Below are positions 42,506 through 51,066 of a DNA stretch of 64,000 nucleotides, in pieces. The DNA is taken from contig NZ_OX424407.1 of NCBI RefSeq assembly GCF_949152215.1, positions 686,530 through 750,529 of the forward strand, given 5' to 3'. The stretch is from Lancefieldella sp. Marseille-Q7238. Its GTDB lineage: Bacteria; Actinomycetota; Coriobacteriia; Coriobacteriales; Atopobiaceae. The notes under the pieces were generated by a model. That model was given only the letters and a program-made list of their open reading frames with translations. It was not told the DNA's origin and did no database searches. Every line of letters starts with the position of its first letter. Positions within the stretch are counted from its first letter, which is position 1. Position numbers and translations under genes: made by a program.

Positions 42506-43888
42506 CTATATGAGCAGGTACTTGATAAGAAAGGCAACAGCCAGCACGTACATCATGGGGCTGATTTTTTTGCGCTTTTCCGAACCGCAACACAGATTCA
42601 CTACCACATATGAAATAACACCGAGATACATGCCTTCGGCGATGCTGTAGGTAAAGGGCATTGCGATAACGCAAAGAAAAGCGGGAATACCCTCGGTAAT
42701 GTCGGTAAAGTCAACACCAAAAAGAGCACCCATCATAGAGAAGCCCACAACTACCAGCGCCGGCGCAGTTGCAAACAGAGGAATTGCCAAAAAGAATGGA
42801 GAAAGCAGCAAAGAAAGCAAAAAGAGTACTGCCGCAACTAAAGAGGAAAATCCTGTACGCCCTCCTTCCGTGATACCCGCTGCGCACTCAACGGGAACGC
42901 ACGTAGGTGAAATACCCAGAGCTGCAGAGAGCATCGTAGTTACGGACTGTGTCACAAGAGCCCCTTTGGCTTTACGGAGGCTGCCATCATCCTCAAGAAG
43001 ATTCGCCTTTGAGGCAAGGCCCAAAACAGTGCCGATGGTATCAAAGAGCGACGTAAACAGAATTGCGAACACAACAGTTAAAAAGCCGACTTCGCCAATA
43101 TGCGAAAAGTCAAATTTGAACAGAATGGGAGACAGAGAAGGAATCGAGATTCCCTGAGAGAAATCAGGGATCAGACTCGTGTAGCCTGCGTCAGGCTGCG
43201 GAACATAGAGACCGGCAAGCTGGCAGAGCAAACCCAAACCCCAGGTTATAAGGATGCCAAGTAAAATACTGCCCTTAACTCCTTTTGCCATAAGGATTGC
43301 CATTATCAGCACGCCGACAAGAGCGAGAACGGCTGAAATACCTGCCGTTGAGAAGGTTCCCTCGGCAAAACTCGTGTGGAAATTAATCATGCTGACCAGC
43401 GTTGCTGGATTACTGACGACAACGCCGGCTCCTTTAAGACCAATCAGCGCAATAAAAAGACCGATACCGGCCGTAATGGCAAGCTTAAGGCCAGACGGAA
43501 TCGCGTCAATCACCATGTCGCGAAGCTTGGTCAGCGACAAGAGCAGGAAAACGGCGCCTTCCACAAATACGGCTGCCAACGCCGTCTGCCAGCTGTAACC
43601 CATGCCAAGCACTACGGTATAAGCGAAATACGCATTGAGACCGAGACCCGGTGCCAGAATAAAAGGATAGTTCGTTGTCAACGCCATGATGCAGGTGCCG
43701 ATAAACGAAGCTAAAGCCGATGCCGTAAAAACCGCTCCGCTGTCAAGGCCTGCGGCCGAAAGCACGCTGGGATTGACCGCCAGGATATACGCGACCGTAA
43801 CAAACGTTGTCATACCAGCAATAAGCTCAGTTTTAAGTGACGTTCCTCTCTCTTTGAGATGAAACCATTTCTCAATCATCGTTTCCAT
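42506..43888 (-). CDS. AzgA-type purine permease, copy 2
   Basis: Same fold and length (460 residues) as copy 1 and a clear paralogue; differences cluster in the loops. It has MTTFVTVAYILAVNPSVLS, GLGLNAYFAYTVVLGMGY and CVPVECAAGITEGGRTG, where copy 1 has TAVVECAAGIAAGGRTG. ATG 43888 is preferred over an upstream TTG. It lies between xdhC and guaD on the same strand, suggesting guanine/hypoxanthine/xanthine uptake, which cannot be decided from sequence. Two tandem but non-adjacent paralogues each beside a different deaminase point to divided substrates. Confidence 0.9.
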   Translation of the reverse strand: METMIEKWFHLKERGTSLKTELIAGMTTFVTVAYILAVNPSVLSAAGLDSGAVFTASALASFIGTCIMALTTNYPFILAPGLGLNAYFAYTVVLGMGYSWQTALAAVFVEGAVFLLLSLTKLRDMVIDAIPSGLKLAITAGIGLFIALIGLKGAGVVVSNPATLVSMINFHTSFAEGTFSTAGISAVLALVGVLIMAILMAKGVKGSILLGILITWGLGLLCQLAGLYVPQPDAGYTSLIPDFSQGISIPSLSPILFKFDFSHIGEVGFLTVVFAILFTSLFDTIGTVLGLASKANLLEDDGSLRKAKGALVTQSVTTMLSAALGISPTCVPVECAAGITEGGRTGFSSLVAAVLFLLSLLLSPFFLAIPLFATAPALVVVGFSMMGALFGVDFTDITEGIPAFLCVIAMPFTYSIAEGMYLGVISYVVVNLCCGSEKRKKISPMMYVLAVAFLIKYLLI

Positions 43889-43977
43889 ATGAAGCAATCC
43901 TTTCAAAAGAACCTATCCTCATTCGCATTCAGCGAAAAACCTTTGATATCCCACGCTTCGGCTGTGCTTCGAAGGCG

Positions 43978-44487
43978 CTAGACTTCAGACTTTACGGCAT
44001 CCTCGCCAACCATTCCGTTAACAAGATTGACGGCCTTCTCGACTGCATTAATAACATCTTGATAACCCGTGCAGCGGCACAGATGTCCGGAAAGCATCTT
44101 TCTGATTTCGTCACGCGAGTACGTTTTTCCGGTATTAACGATCTCCATGGTGCTCATGATGAGACCAGGGATACAAAAACCGCACTGCACGGCAAACTCA
44201 TCAACAAAAGCCTGCTGGACGGGATTAAGAGTGCCATCAGCAGCCTGAAGACCCTCAACTGTCAGGATATCCTTACCTTGCGCCCACTCAGTCAGATAGA
44301 GACAGGTATCGGTAGCTACGCCATCAATGAGAACCGTGCAGGCACCGCATTCTCCCACCTCACAACCACGCTTGACACTGGTAAGACCCAGTCTGTTGCG
44401 CAGAGTATCCAGAAGTGATTCACGCGGATCAAAACCAACCTGGACTTCTTTGCCATTTACCGTACATTTGAGAATTTTATGATCCAT
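43978..44487 (-). CDS. xdhC: Xanthine dehydrogenase, [2Fe-2S] subunit
   Basis: Electron-transfer subunit of a molybdenum hydroxylase. The 169 residues contain the plant-ferredoxin-like cluster motif CEVGECGACTVLIDG (residues 42-56) and the second cluster motif QCGFCIPGLIMS with CRCTGYQDV. The length is that of E. coli XdhC (159). Its start overlaps the xdhB stop by one base (TAATG). Third gene of the xdhABC unit. Cysteines are complete, so it should carry both clusters. Confidence 0.95.
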   Translation of the reverse strand: MDHKILKCTVNGKEVQVGFDPRESLLDTLRNRLGLTSVKRGCEVGECGACTVLIDGVATDTCLYLTEWAQGKDILTVEGLQAADGTLNPVQQAFVDEFAVQCGFCIPGLIMSTMEIVNTGKTYSRDEIRKMLSGHLCRCTGYQDVINAVEKAVNLVNGMVGEDAVKSEV

Positions 44488-45368
44488 TACAGTTCAGCCC
44501 CTCCCCTGCGAGCCGCTTCAGCAAAGGAGCGTTTCGACATTTCCTTGATTAGCTGAAGTCTGAATTCTTTTGATGCACGCCAGCTGTCGCGCGGATTGGT
44601 GTCAGCGACCGCAAGCTCACCAATCTTTTCGGCAGCCTCAGCGACAGGCATACCACGCAGCGCTTCTTCAGCAGAAAGCGCACGCATCGGCGTTGGTCCC
44701 GCAACACCAAAAGCAAGGCGAACGTCAGTTACGGTTGTTTTGTCAGAAGAGAGCTTTACCAGGCAGCAGCAGCCCATCGTGGCGATCTCAAGAGCCCTGC
44801 GTTTTCCATACTTAAAGTAATAGCCGGTAAATCCCTCATAATGGCTCTTGGGAATCCTAATCTTAACCAGAACCTCATCGCGCTTTTTCGTAGAGCGACC
44901 GGGACCCGCATACCACTCTTCAATAGGAATGGTTCTTGCACCTTCAGGACCCTTAACATCGAGAAGCGCTCCGTAGGCATAGAGCGTCGATGCGGAATCG
45001 GCCGATGTGGCGGCATTGCAGACATTTCCTCCGATGGTACCCGAGACGCGGAGCTGCGGACCACCAGGCGTATCGCAAGCTTCGCCAAGCACGGGAATGG
45101 TATCCTGAATAACCTTGCTCGTTGTCACATGATGGAACCAGGTAATCGGTCCTATCCCAACAGTACCGTCTGAGCTGAGGCTGACTCCGTCAAGCTCGTC
45201 ATGAAGCTCATGGATGGACACTAGATGGGCCCCGGCAAATTTGCCTTCACGTATCTTTACCAACACGTCAGTACCGCCGGCAACCACGATGGATTCAGGA
45301 TCTTCCGAAAGAGCTCGGATTGCGTCGTCAACGCTGGTAGCGCTATACAATGATTCGATATCATACAT
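44487..45368 (-). CDS. xdhB: Xanthine dehydrogenase, FAD-binding subunit
   Basis: Carries FAD and passes electrons to NAD+. The 293 residues match E. coli XdhB (292). The PCMH-type FAD-binding opening reads VVAGGTDVLVKIREGKFAGA (residues 31-50), then TIGGNVCNAATSADSA and RVSGTIGGN. The C-terminal CO-dehydrogenase-flavoprotein domain reads LAFGVAGPTPMRALSAEEAL. It starts at ATG 45368 directly after the xdhA stop TAA and overlaps xdhC by one base. It is the only visible FAD subunit in the cluster and could in principle also serve the second xanthine dehydrogenase. Confidence 0.94.
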   Translation of the reverse strand: MYDIESLYSATSVDDAIRALSEDPESIVVAGGTDVLVKIREGKFAGAHLVSIHELHDELDGVSLSSDGTVGIGPITWFHHVTTSKVIQDTIPVLGEACDTPGGPQLRVSGTIGGNVCNAATSADSASTLYAYGALLDVKGPEGARTIPIEEWYAGPGRSTKKRDEVLVKIRIPKSHYEGFTGYYFKYGKRRALEIATMGCCCLVKLSSDKTTVTDVRLAFGVAGPTPMRALSAEEALRGMPVAEAAEKIGELAVADTNPRDSWRASKEFRLQLIKEMSKRSFAEAARRGGAEL

Positions 45369-47711
45369 TTAAATCAGCCCCTCTCTCTTAAAGCCCTCGA
45401 ACAAACGTTGAGGAGTCATGGGCTCTTCGTAGAACTTAACTCCGGTTGCATCCAAAATAGCATCACGAATGGCAGCAGCTGGAGAAATAGTCGTTGTCTC
45501 GCCCACAGCCTTATTGCCGTACGGTCCCGTAGGATCATCGGTCTCTACAAACTGGGCCTCAAGATCAGGCACATCCATAGTTGTAGGAATCTTGTAATCC
45601 AAAAGCGTAGGATTAAGAACGCGAGCGTTCTTCGGATCTACCAGAATTTCCTCGTAGAGGGCAAACCCAATGGATTGCGACATGCCGCCATGAACCTGCT
45701 GTTCCACAAGCTTGGGATTGATGAGCCTGCCGGAATCCTGTACGTTAATAATCTTGTTGATGGTAACTTGGCCCAAGGGCATATCCACCGTAACGTCTGC
45801 AAACGTACAACCAACGGCAATGGTGTTGGAGTGTATATTGATGGTAGCGCGCCCATAGAGCTGATCGCAGTGCTCCATGTTGTAGTACGCCTCAAGGGCA
45901 AGCTCCTCCAGATCACAAACCTTATCGCCAACCGCATCAAAGATTGCATGATCATGTAAATCAAGGGTTCCCTGTGCATTGGGATATATATACGATGCAA
46001 ATTCAAGAATCTTTGATCTGAGTTGCTCGCCCGCCTTCTTGACCGCCGTACCCGAGACATAGGTCTGGCGAGAAGCATACGCACCCGAGTCATACGGAGT
46101 TACATCGGTGTCTTGGAATGAAACGATATGCACGTCTTCACTATCCACTCCGATGGCCTCCGCTGCCATCTGTGTAAAGACCGTATCAGCGCCCTGACCG
46201 ATCTCGGTTGCCCCCATCTGCAGCTGAACGCTGCCGTCTTGGTTAAGCGTTACTGCAGCCGTAGCAGTCTCAAGCGCAAACGGTGCCACCGCCGTCTTAT
46301 AGACAAAACATGAAACACCAACGCCGTGACGGATGGGGCCGGTCTCGTTTGCATACTCTTTCTTCTTTTTATCCCACTCGATATACGCCTTGCCCTTCTC
46401 GATACACTCAGGCAAACCGCAGGTATTTGCTGCAACATAATGTCCGGGACTGAACTCATCCACATAGCCTTTTTGAATAGCATTGGCCATACGGAATTCA
46501 ATGCCATCCCAGCCCATGTCATATGCAATATCGCTCATGAGACATTCTGCAGCCCAGTTACCTTCGGGAACGCCGTACGCACGCATAGCACCTGTATGAG
46601 GTCCATTGGTGTGAACGGTCCATGCCTCGCAGGAAATGGCATCCTCACACGTATGATAGAGCCAGCGGAACGTATTGACAGAATTCAAAATCAGGGCGTG
46701 ACCGTGGTGGATATAGCCACCCGTATTAGACCATGCTTTGATGGAGCGAGCATGCAGGTGCATATCATCATCCACGCTTGCCTCAACATCAAAACTCTTG
46801 GGCTGACGGCCGCTTGTAGCATAGAAGAGCTCTTCACGGCTCAGCTCGAGTTTTACACACCTGCCGCCTACCTGATGGCAGAGCCATGCATTCAAAGGCT
46901 CGTAATGAACGTCTTGTTTCGTACCAAATCCGCCGCCAATATACGGCTTGATAACTCGAACCTTTCCCCAAGGAATACCCAGCGCCTGGCCAATTACACG
47001 ACGAACGATATGAGGAATTTGCGTTGATGAAACGCAGACGATTTTGTCATTTTCCTCATAACAATACGAAACACACGTCTCAATATGAGCCTGGCTCTGC
47101 TCGGCCGTAGTGAGATGAGCTGAAAAATGATGATAGGCAGGGTCGTGTAAAACCTCATCGACACTCTTGTAGCCTTTTTTAACAAGGTCGTCTTCGCTGG
47201 TTTGCACATGCGTGTGTGCGACCACATTGTCGGGCTTTCCTTCTTGAATAGGATGCTCAGTACCTGCAAGAGCCTCCTTGGGATCGTAGACAACCGGCCA
47301 CTCTTCATATTCAACTTTGATTTTGGCAAGAGCCCTGTCACAGGCTACGGTATCCTCAGCAACAACAGCGGCGATATTGTCCCCATAAATACGTACGCGC
47401 GCATCAAGAAGTTTACGATCGGGAAGATCGCGTTTCTCGGCACGTGAATCCGCATACCACGGGTGACCAGCCACAGGATAGGGATGTTCAGGTACGTCGA
47501 AACACGTATAGATGCCAACAACACCAGGTACCTTACGAGCCTCGGACGTATCGATAGATTTGACAATGCCATTTCCTATGGTTGCATGCAAAATCTTCGC
47601 TTCAAGGCACGGTTTGGGACAGAGGTCGTCGGTATAGTTAGCACGACCGGTGACCTTGTCATACGCATCAACTCGTATGAGCGGTCTGCCAACTTCTTTT
47701 AATTTCTTCAT
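45369..47711 (-). CDS. xdhA: Xanthine dehydrogenase, molybdopterin-binding subunit
   Basis: Catalytic subunit that hydroxylates hypoxanthine/xanthine. The 780 residues (E. coli XdhA 752) have the first domain GRPLIRVDAYDKVTGRANY, then the cofactor loops YIGGGFGTKQDVHYEP and GAMRAYGVPEGNW. The C-terminal molybdopterin motif is TEIGQGADTVFTQMAAEAIG, with catalytic Glu in KAVGETTTISPAAAIRDAI. ATG 47711 follows GGGAG; a TTG codon precedes it. First gene of the unit. Whether it also needs a labile selenium atom, as some purine hydroxylases do, cannot be told from sequence. Confidence 0.94.
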   Translation of the reverse strand: MKKLKEVGRPLIRVDAYDKVTGRANYTDDLCPKPCLEAKILHATIGNGIVKSIDTSEARKVPGVVGIYTCFDVPEHPYPVAGHPWYADSRAEKRDLPDRKLLDARVRIYGDNIAAVVAEDTVACDRALAKIKVEYEEWPVVYDPKEALAGTEHPIQEGKPDNVVAHTHVQTSEDDLVKKGYKSVDEVLHDPAYHHFSAHLTTAEQSQAHIETCVSYCYEENDKIVCVSSTQIPHIVRRVIGQALGIPWGKVRVIKPYIGGGFGTKQDVHYEPLNAWLCHQVGGRCVKLELSREELFYATSGRQPKSFDVEASVDDDMHLHARSIKAWSNTGGYIHHGHALILNSVNTFRWLYHTCEDAISCEAWTVHTNGPHTGAMRAYGVPEGNWAAECLMSDIAYDMGWDGIEFRMANAIQKGYVDEFSPGHYVAANTCGLPECIEKGKAYIEWDKKKKEYANETGPIRHGVGVSCFVYKTAVAPFALETATAAVTLNQDGSVQLQMGATEIGQGADTVFTQMAAEAIGVDSEDVHIVSFQDTDVTPYDSGAYASRQTYVSGTAVKKAGEQLRSKILEFASYIYPNAQGTLDLHDHAIFDAVGDKVCDLEELALEAYYNMEHCDQLYGRATINIHSNTIAVGCTFADVTVDMPLGQVTINKIINVQDSGRLINPKLVEQQVHGGMSQSIGFALYEEILVDPKNARVLNPTLLDYKIPTTMDVPDLEAQFVETDDPTGPYGNKAVGETTTISPAAAIRDAILDATGVKFYEEPMTPQRLFEGFKREGLI

Positions 47712-47832
47712 CAAAACTCCCTTTCCTGCAAATAAAGTCTCGGTGCTCTTGCGTCAGGTAAAAGGGCGCCGATCCTATAGTCCGCACATCTTACAGACAT
47801 GATATGTGCGATGACGCACGCACGGAGCTTTC

Positions 47833-47866
47833 AAGGTCAGACGCACCTACCTGTGCGCCTGACCTT
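47833..47866 (-). terminator. Strong terminator-like hairpin after the BMP lipoprotein gene
   Basis: AAGGTCAG-A-CGCAC pairs with GTGCG-C-CTGACCTT around CTACCT. On the minus strand it follows the stop of the BMP gene by about 30 bases and is followed by GAAAGC. It lies between the ABC importer and xdhABC units. Just upstream a looser repeat, CGCACAT ... ATGTGCG, spans about 47786-47813. Confidence 0.6.
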
Positions 47867-47896
47867 TATGACGGCGCTTTACAACGGCGCCGATTC

Positions 47897-48910
47897 TTAT
47901 ACGAAAGAGCCGTCGGAGATCTTCTTGACAATCTCTTCATACTGCGACTTAACGTCGGCAGAAACAGCATCGGAATACGTACCCACGGCCACACCACCGT
48001 TGGAGAGATCTCCGTACACGGTCTTCTTGCCAAACTTTCCGGCTTCAATGTCATCGAGGACCTCATTGGTCATCTTAACGTTATCGGTTACCACAGAGCA
48101 GATGATGCAGGGGTTATCTTTAGTGATGTCTCCCGGCTGTCCAATATCGTAGCGATCACTGCCGGCCGCAGCCAAAGCTTCACGGGCACCCGTATCAACG
48201 ATTGAAGCATCACCGAACATGACATCGATATTCTGGGTGCTGATCATGCCGCTTGCAAGCTCCTTGCCCTTGGCAGCATCGGAGAACGATCCCGCATAGG
48301 CGGTGGTTACCTGAATGCTCGAGTCCACCTTTTTAGCCGCCTCGGTATATCCCTTAATCTTGTTCTTTGTGGTATCAAGCTCAACACCGCCGATAAAGCC
48401 AATGCTCTTGGTCTTTGTCATAAGCCCGGCAAGGGCGCCCGCAAGCTGACCTATCTGGATGGTGTTTGGAATGGTGCACTCAATGTTTGCAACATCAGAG
48501 ACCTCATCGTTAAAGATGCAGAACTTGGCATCGGGATTTTCTTTTGCCACCTGTTTTACATCGGCGGTGTACTGATTTCCCGGAGCAACAATCAGATCGT
48601 AGCCCTGGTCAACGTAGTTTTGCATAGTGGAGACCCAGTCTGCCTGAGCAACGGACTCAGAATATGCAGTCTCCCAGCCATGCTGCTTTGCGGACTCAAC
48701 CATGGCACCATAGCAGCTTGCACCCCAGCCACCGTCATTGACGGGGCCATCTAAAAACATGGCAACTTTTTTGGTCTTCTTGGACGAATCCTCACCACCC
48801 GACGAGGTTTCCTTGTCATCACAACCTGCAAGGGACAGGCCTGCGGTTGTTGCTGCTGCCGCTCCGAACAAACCCAAAAAACCGCGACGGCTCACGTTAC
48901 GATAATCCAT
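47897..48910 (-). CDS. BMP-family substrate-binding lipoprotein of a nucleoside ABC importer (Tat-type signal)
   Basis: Extracellular purine-nucleoside receptor of the BmpA/PnrA/NupN group. ATG 48910 follows GGAGGAAGTC. The N-terminus MDYRNVSRRGFLGLFGAAAA has the SRRGFLG twin-arginine motif and then LSLAGC, a lipobox, so it is probably exported folded by Tat and lipidated at Cys30. The body has DGPVNDGGWG, YDLIVAPGNQY, IGFIGGVELDTT and MFGDASIVDTGAREAL, typical BMP. Unusually it is the last gene of its operon, after ATPase and both permeases, separated from them by a hairpin. Confidence 0.9.
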   Translation of the reverse strand: MDYRNVSRRGFLGLFGAAAATTAGLSLAGCDDKETSSGGEDSSKKTKKVAMFLDGPVNDGGWGASCYGAMVESAKQHGWETAYSESVAQADWVSTMQNYVDQGYDLIVAPGNQYTADVKQVAKENPDAKFCIFNDEVSDVANIECTIPNTIQIGQLAGALAGLMTKTKSIGFIGGVELDTTKNKIKGYTEAAKKVDSSIQVTTAYAGSFSDAAKGKELASGMISTQNIDVMFGDASIVDTGAREALAAAGSDRYDIGQPGDITKDNPCIICSVVTDNVKMTNEVLDDIEAGKFGKKTVYGDLSNGGVAVGTYSDAVSADVKSQYEEIVKKISDGSFV

Positions 48911-48927
48911 GACTTCCTCCATTCAAT

Positions 48928-48949
48928 GTACCGGAATCCTTTCCGGTAC
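48928..48949. promoter_or_regulatory. Perfect hairpin between the ABC permease and BMP lipoprotein genes
   Basis: On the minus strand GTACCGGAA-AGGA-TTCCGGTAC, a nine-base perfect stem with no T-run, ends about 18 bases before the lipoprotein start. Such structures often protect or cleave the mRNA so that the binding protein is made in excess of the membrane parts. Confidence 0.5.
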
Positions 48950-49012
48950 TTCTTTTATTTCAGCGACAGCACCTGTCGCACAAACCACATACCAACATAT
49001 ATACGTACAGAG

Positions 49013-49948
49013 CTAACGAGATTCCCGGTAATACGGTTGACCGTTGGCCTTAGGACCAATTTTTCCGGCTCCAAAAAACACAAGTGCCAAAATCGTAAAG
49101 ACGTACGGGAGCATCTGGAAGAACTGGTATGGGACCTGTTGCGCAAAAATCTGCAAATTAATCTGGAATCCATCGAAGAAGCCAAAGAGAAGGCAGGCTC
49201 CCAAAATACCCTGCGGACTCCAACGACCAAAGATAACAGCAGCAAGGGCGATAAAACCACGGCCGGCTACAATACCATCAGCATAGGTAGAGGTATACAC
49301 CAGCGTCAAAAATGATCCGCCAATTCCTGCCAAGGCACCACAAACAATACACGCCAGATATTTTGTCTTGATAACATTTACGCCAAGCGTCTCTGCTGCC
49401 TGAGGATTTTCTCCTACTGAACGATAGCTCAGGCCGGAGCGGAACTTAGTAAAGAAGATAATTGAAAGCGGGATGGCAAGATACGCAAGATATGCGAGAA
49501 GAGACTGCCTAAAGAAAATCTTTCCGATAAAAGGAATATCGCTCAAGAACGGAATGGCAATAACGGGCATCGAGGCACCCTGGACAAGTCCTGAACTATC
49601 GCCAAAGATAATCTTATATGCAAACATCGCAATGCCGGGCGTAAGAATATTGATCGCCATGCCCACAACTACCTGGTTCACGCAGAGCGTAACGGTACAG
49701 AAGGCATAAATCAGATTTACAAGCACTCCTGAACATGCTCCTACCAAAACACCAAGCCAAAGATTGCCGCTCTTATATGCGACGACAAAGCCAATAAAGG
49801 CACCGATGGTCATAAGGCCATCAAGACCAATATTTACAAGACCTGCACGCTCAGAATAAAGCTCACCAAGAGCCACCAGCAGAAGTGGTACACACATTCT
49901 TACTGAGGCAGCAAAAATATCAGGAAGCGCAGCAATAAGAGCATCCAT
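49013..49948 (-). CDS. Nucleoside ABC importer permease 2
   Basis: Branched-chain-amino-acid-type (LivH/BPD_transp_2) membrane permease, 311 residues, eight or so helices. Landmarks: SERAGLVNIGLDGLMTIGAF near residue 28, the coupling-helix region RSVGENPQAAETLGVNV (EAA-like) and AALAGIGGSFLTL. It overlaps the upstream permease by one base at 49948. Family wording matches NupC/NupQ-type permeases in BMP operons. Confidence 0.9.
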   Translation of the reverse strand: MDALIAALPDIFAASVRMCVPLLLVALGELYSERAGLVNIGLDGLMTIGAFIGFVVAYKSGNLWLGVLVGACSGVLVNLIYAFCTVTLCVNQVVVGMAINILTPGIAMFAYKIIFGDSSGLVQGASMPVIAIPFLSDIPFIGKIFFRQSLLAYLAYLAIPLSIIFFTKFRSGLSYRSVGENPQAAETLGVNVIKTKYLACIVCGALAGIGGSFLTLVYTSTYADGIVAGRGFIALAAVIFGRWSPQGILGACLLFGFFDGFQINLQIFAQQVPYQFFQMLPYVFTILALVFFGAGKIGPKANGQPYYRESR

Positions 49949-51066
49949 TATGCCTCCACCTCCGCTTTCTTAGAATCGTTGCTTTTCTCGTCTGTCATCT
50001 TTCCCGTAATTGCAGGAAGAAGAACAGCCTTAATCTTGGGCAGCTTCAACATAGCAATACCAGAAACCGCAAAGATAATGATAAGAGCGCGAATAATCTC
50101 GGTAATGGCGGTAGGCACCATAATGCCAACCTGCATGGAAGTAGCTCCGGTAGTAAGCATTCCAAAGAAAAGCGCAACTACCATAGAGCCTATAGGATTA
50201 AGTTGGGCAATAAGCGCAATAGCTACGCCATCAAAGCCAACTCCCGTTCCAAAACCGGCGAGCAGACGGTACTGCTTACCCAAAATCTCGACAGATCCTC
50301 CAAGGCCGGCAATGGCGCCGGAAATAATGAAGGAAAGCACCATGAGTTTGCCAACCGAAAAACCATTCACGCGAGATGCAATGGGGTTAATACCAACCGC
50401 ACGGATCTTAAAGCCAAACGAGGTCTTAAAAATGACATACCAAAGGAAAAATGCAAGAAGAATTGCAAGAATGACACCTACATGAAATTTGGCAATACGA
50501 GGCAGTTGTGCACTATCGGGAATAGGAAGTGTCTCGGGGTTGTCTCCACCACGGAAAGGCCCCGTATAAACCCAACTCATAAACAAGACGGCCACATAGT
50601 TCAGCATGATTGACGTAATCATCTCGTTGAGGCCTCGAGTTATTTTCATGATACCAGGAAGCAAGCCCCAGATGCCCCCAACCACAATTCCCACGAGAAG
50701 TGCGACAACGATGGCCACTATGCCTTCAAGATGAAAACCAAGAACCGTCATAATGGCACACGTAGCACCCATGACAAACTGGCCTTCTCCTCCCAAGTTA
50801 AAAACACCGCACTTGTATGCAAAGGCAGCGCACAATGAGGTAAAGATCAAGGGGCATGCACTCATGAGTGTCTGTGCAATACGTGACTTACTTCCCACAG
50901 AACCTGAGAACAAAAGCGCATATCCTTTAATAGGATTTTTTCCCAAGCACGCAATGATAATGGCACCGATTATGAGCGCCAAAATAATGGAAATAACCGG
51001 AACGAGCGCAGAAATAAGATGCTCTCTGTTGGTTCCCCCAAAAACGCTAAACGTTTTCTTACTCAC
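49948..51066 (-). CDS. Nucleoside ABC importer permease 1
   Basis: 372-residue BPD_transp_2 permease. I use GTG 51066 (VSKKTFSVF) because AGGAGG lies 8 bases upstream; the longer frame begins inside the ATPase gene. It starts inside the end of the ATPase gene (8-base overlap). Landmarks: FNLGGEGQFVMGATCAIM, coupling loop RAVGINPIASRVNGFSVG and IAGLGGSVEILGKQYRLL. A soluble Lys/Glu/Ala tail ends the protein. It should pair with the next permease to form the channel. Confidence 0.9.
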   Translation of the reverse strand: MSKKTFSVFGGTNREHLISALVPVISIILALIIGAIIIACLGKNPIKGYALLFSGSVGSKSRIAQTLMSACPLIFTSLCAAFAYKCGVFNLGGEGQFVMGATCAIMTVLGFHLEGIVAIVVALLVGIVVGGIWGLLPGIMKITRGLNEMITSIMLNYVAVLFMSWVYTGPFRGGDNPETLPIPDSAQLPRIAKFHVGVILAILLAFFLWYVIFKTSFGFKIRAVGINPIASRVNGFSVGKLMVLSFIISGAIAGLGGSVEILGKQYRLLAGFGTGVGFDGVAIALIAQLNPIGSMVVALFFGMLTTGATSMQVGIMVPTAITEIIRALIIIFAVSGIAMLKLPKIKAVLLPAITGKMTDEKSNDSKKAEVEA

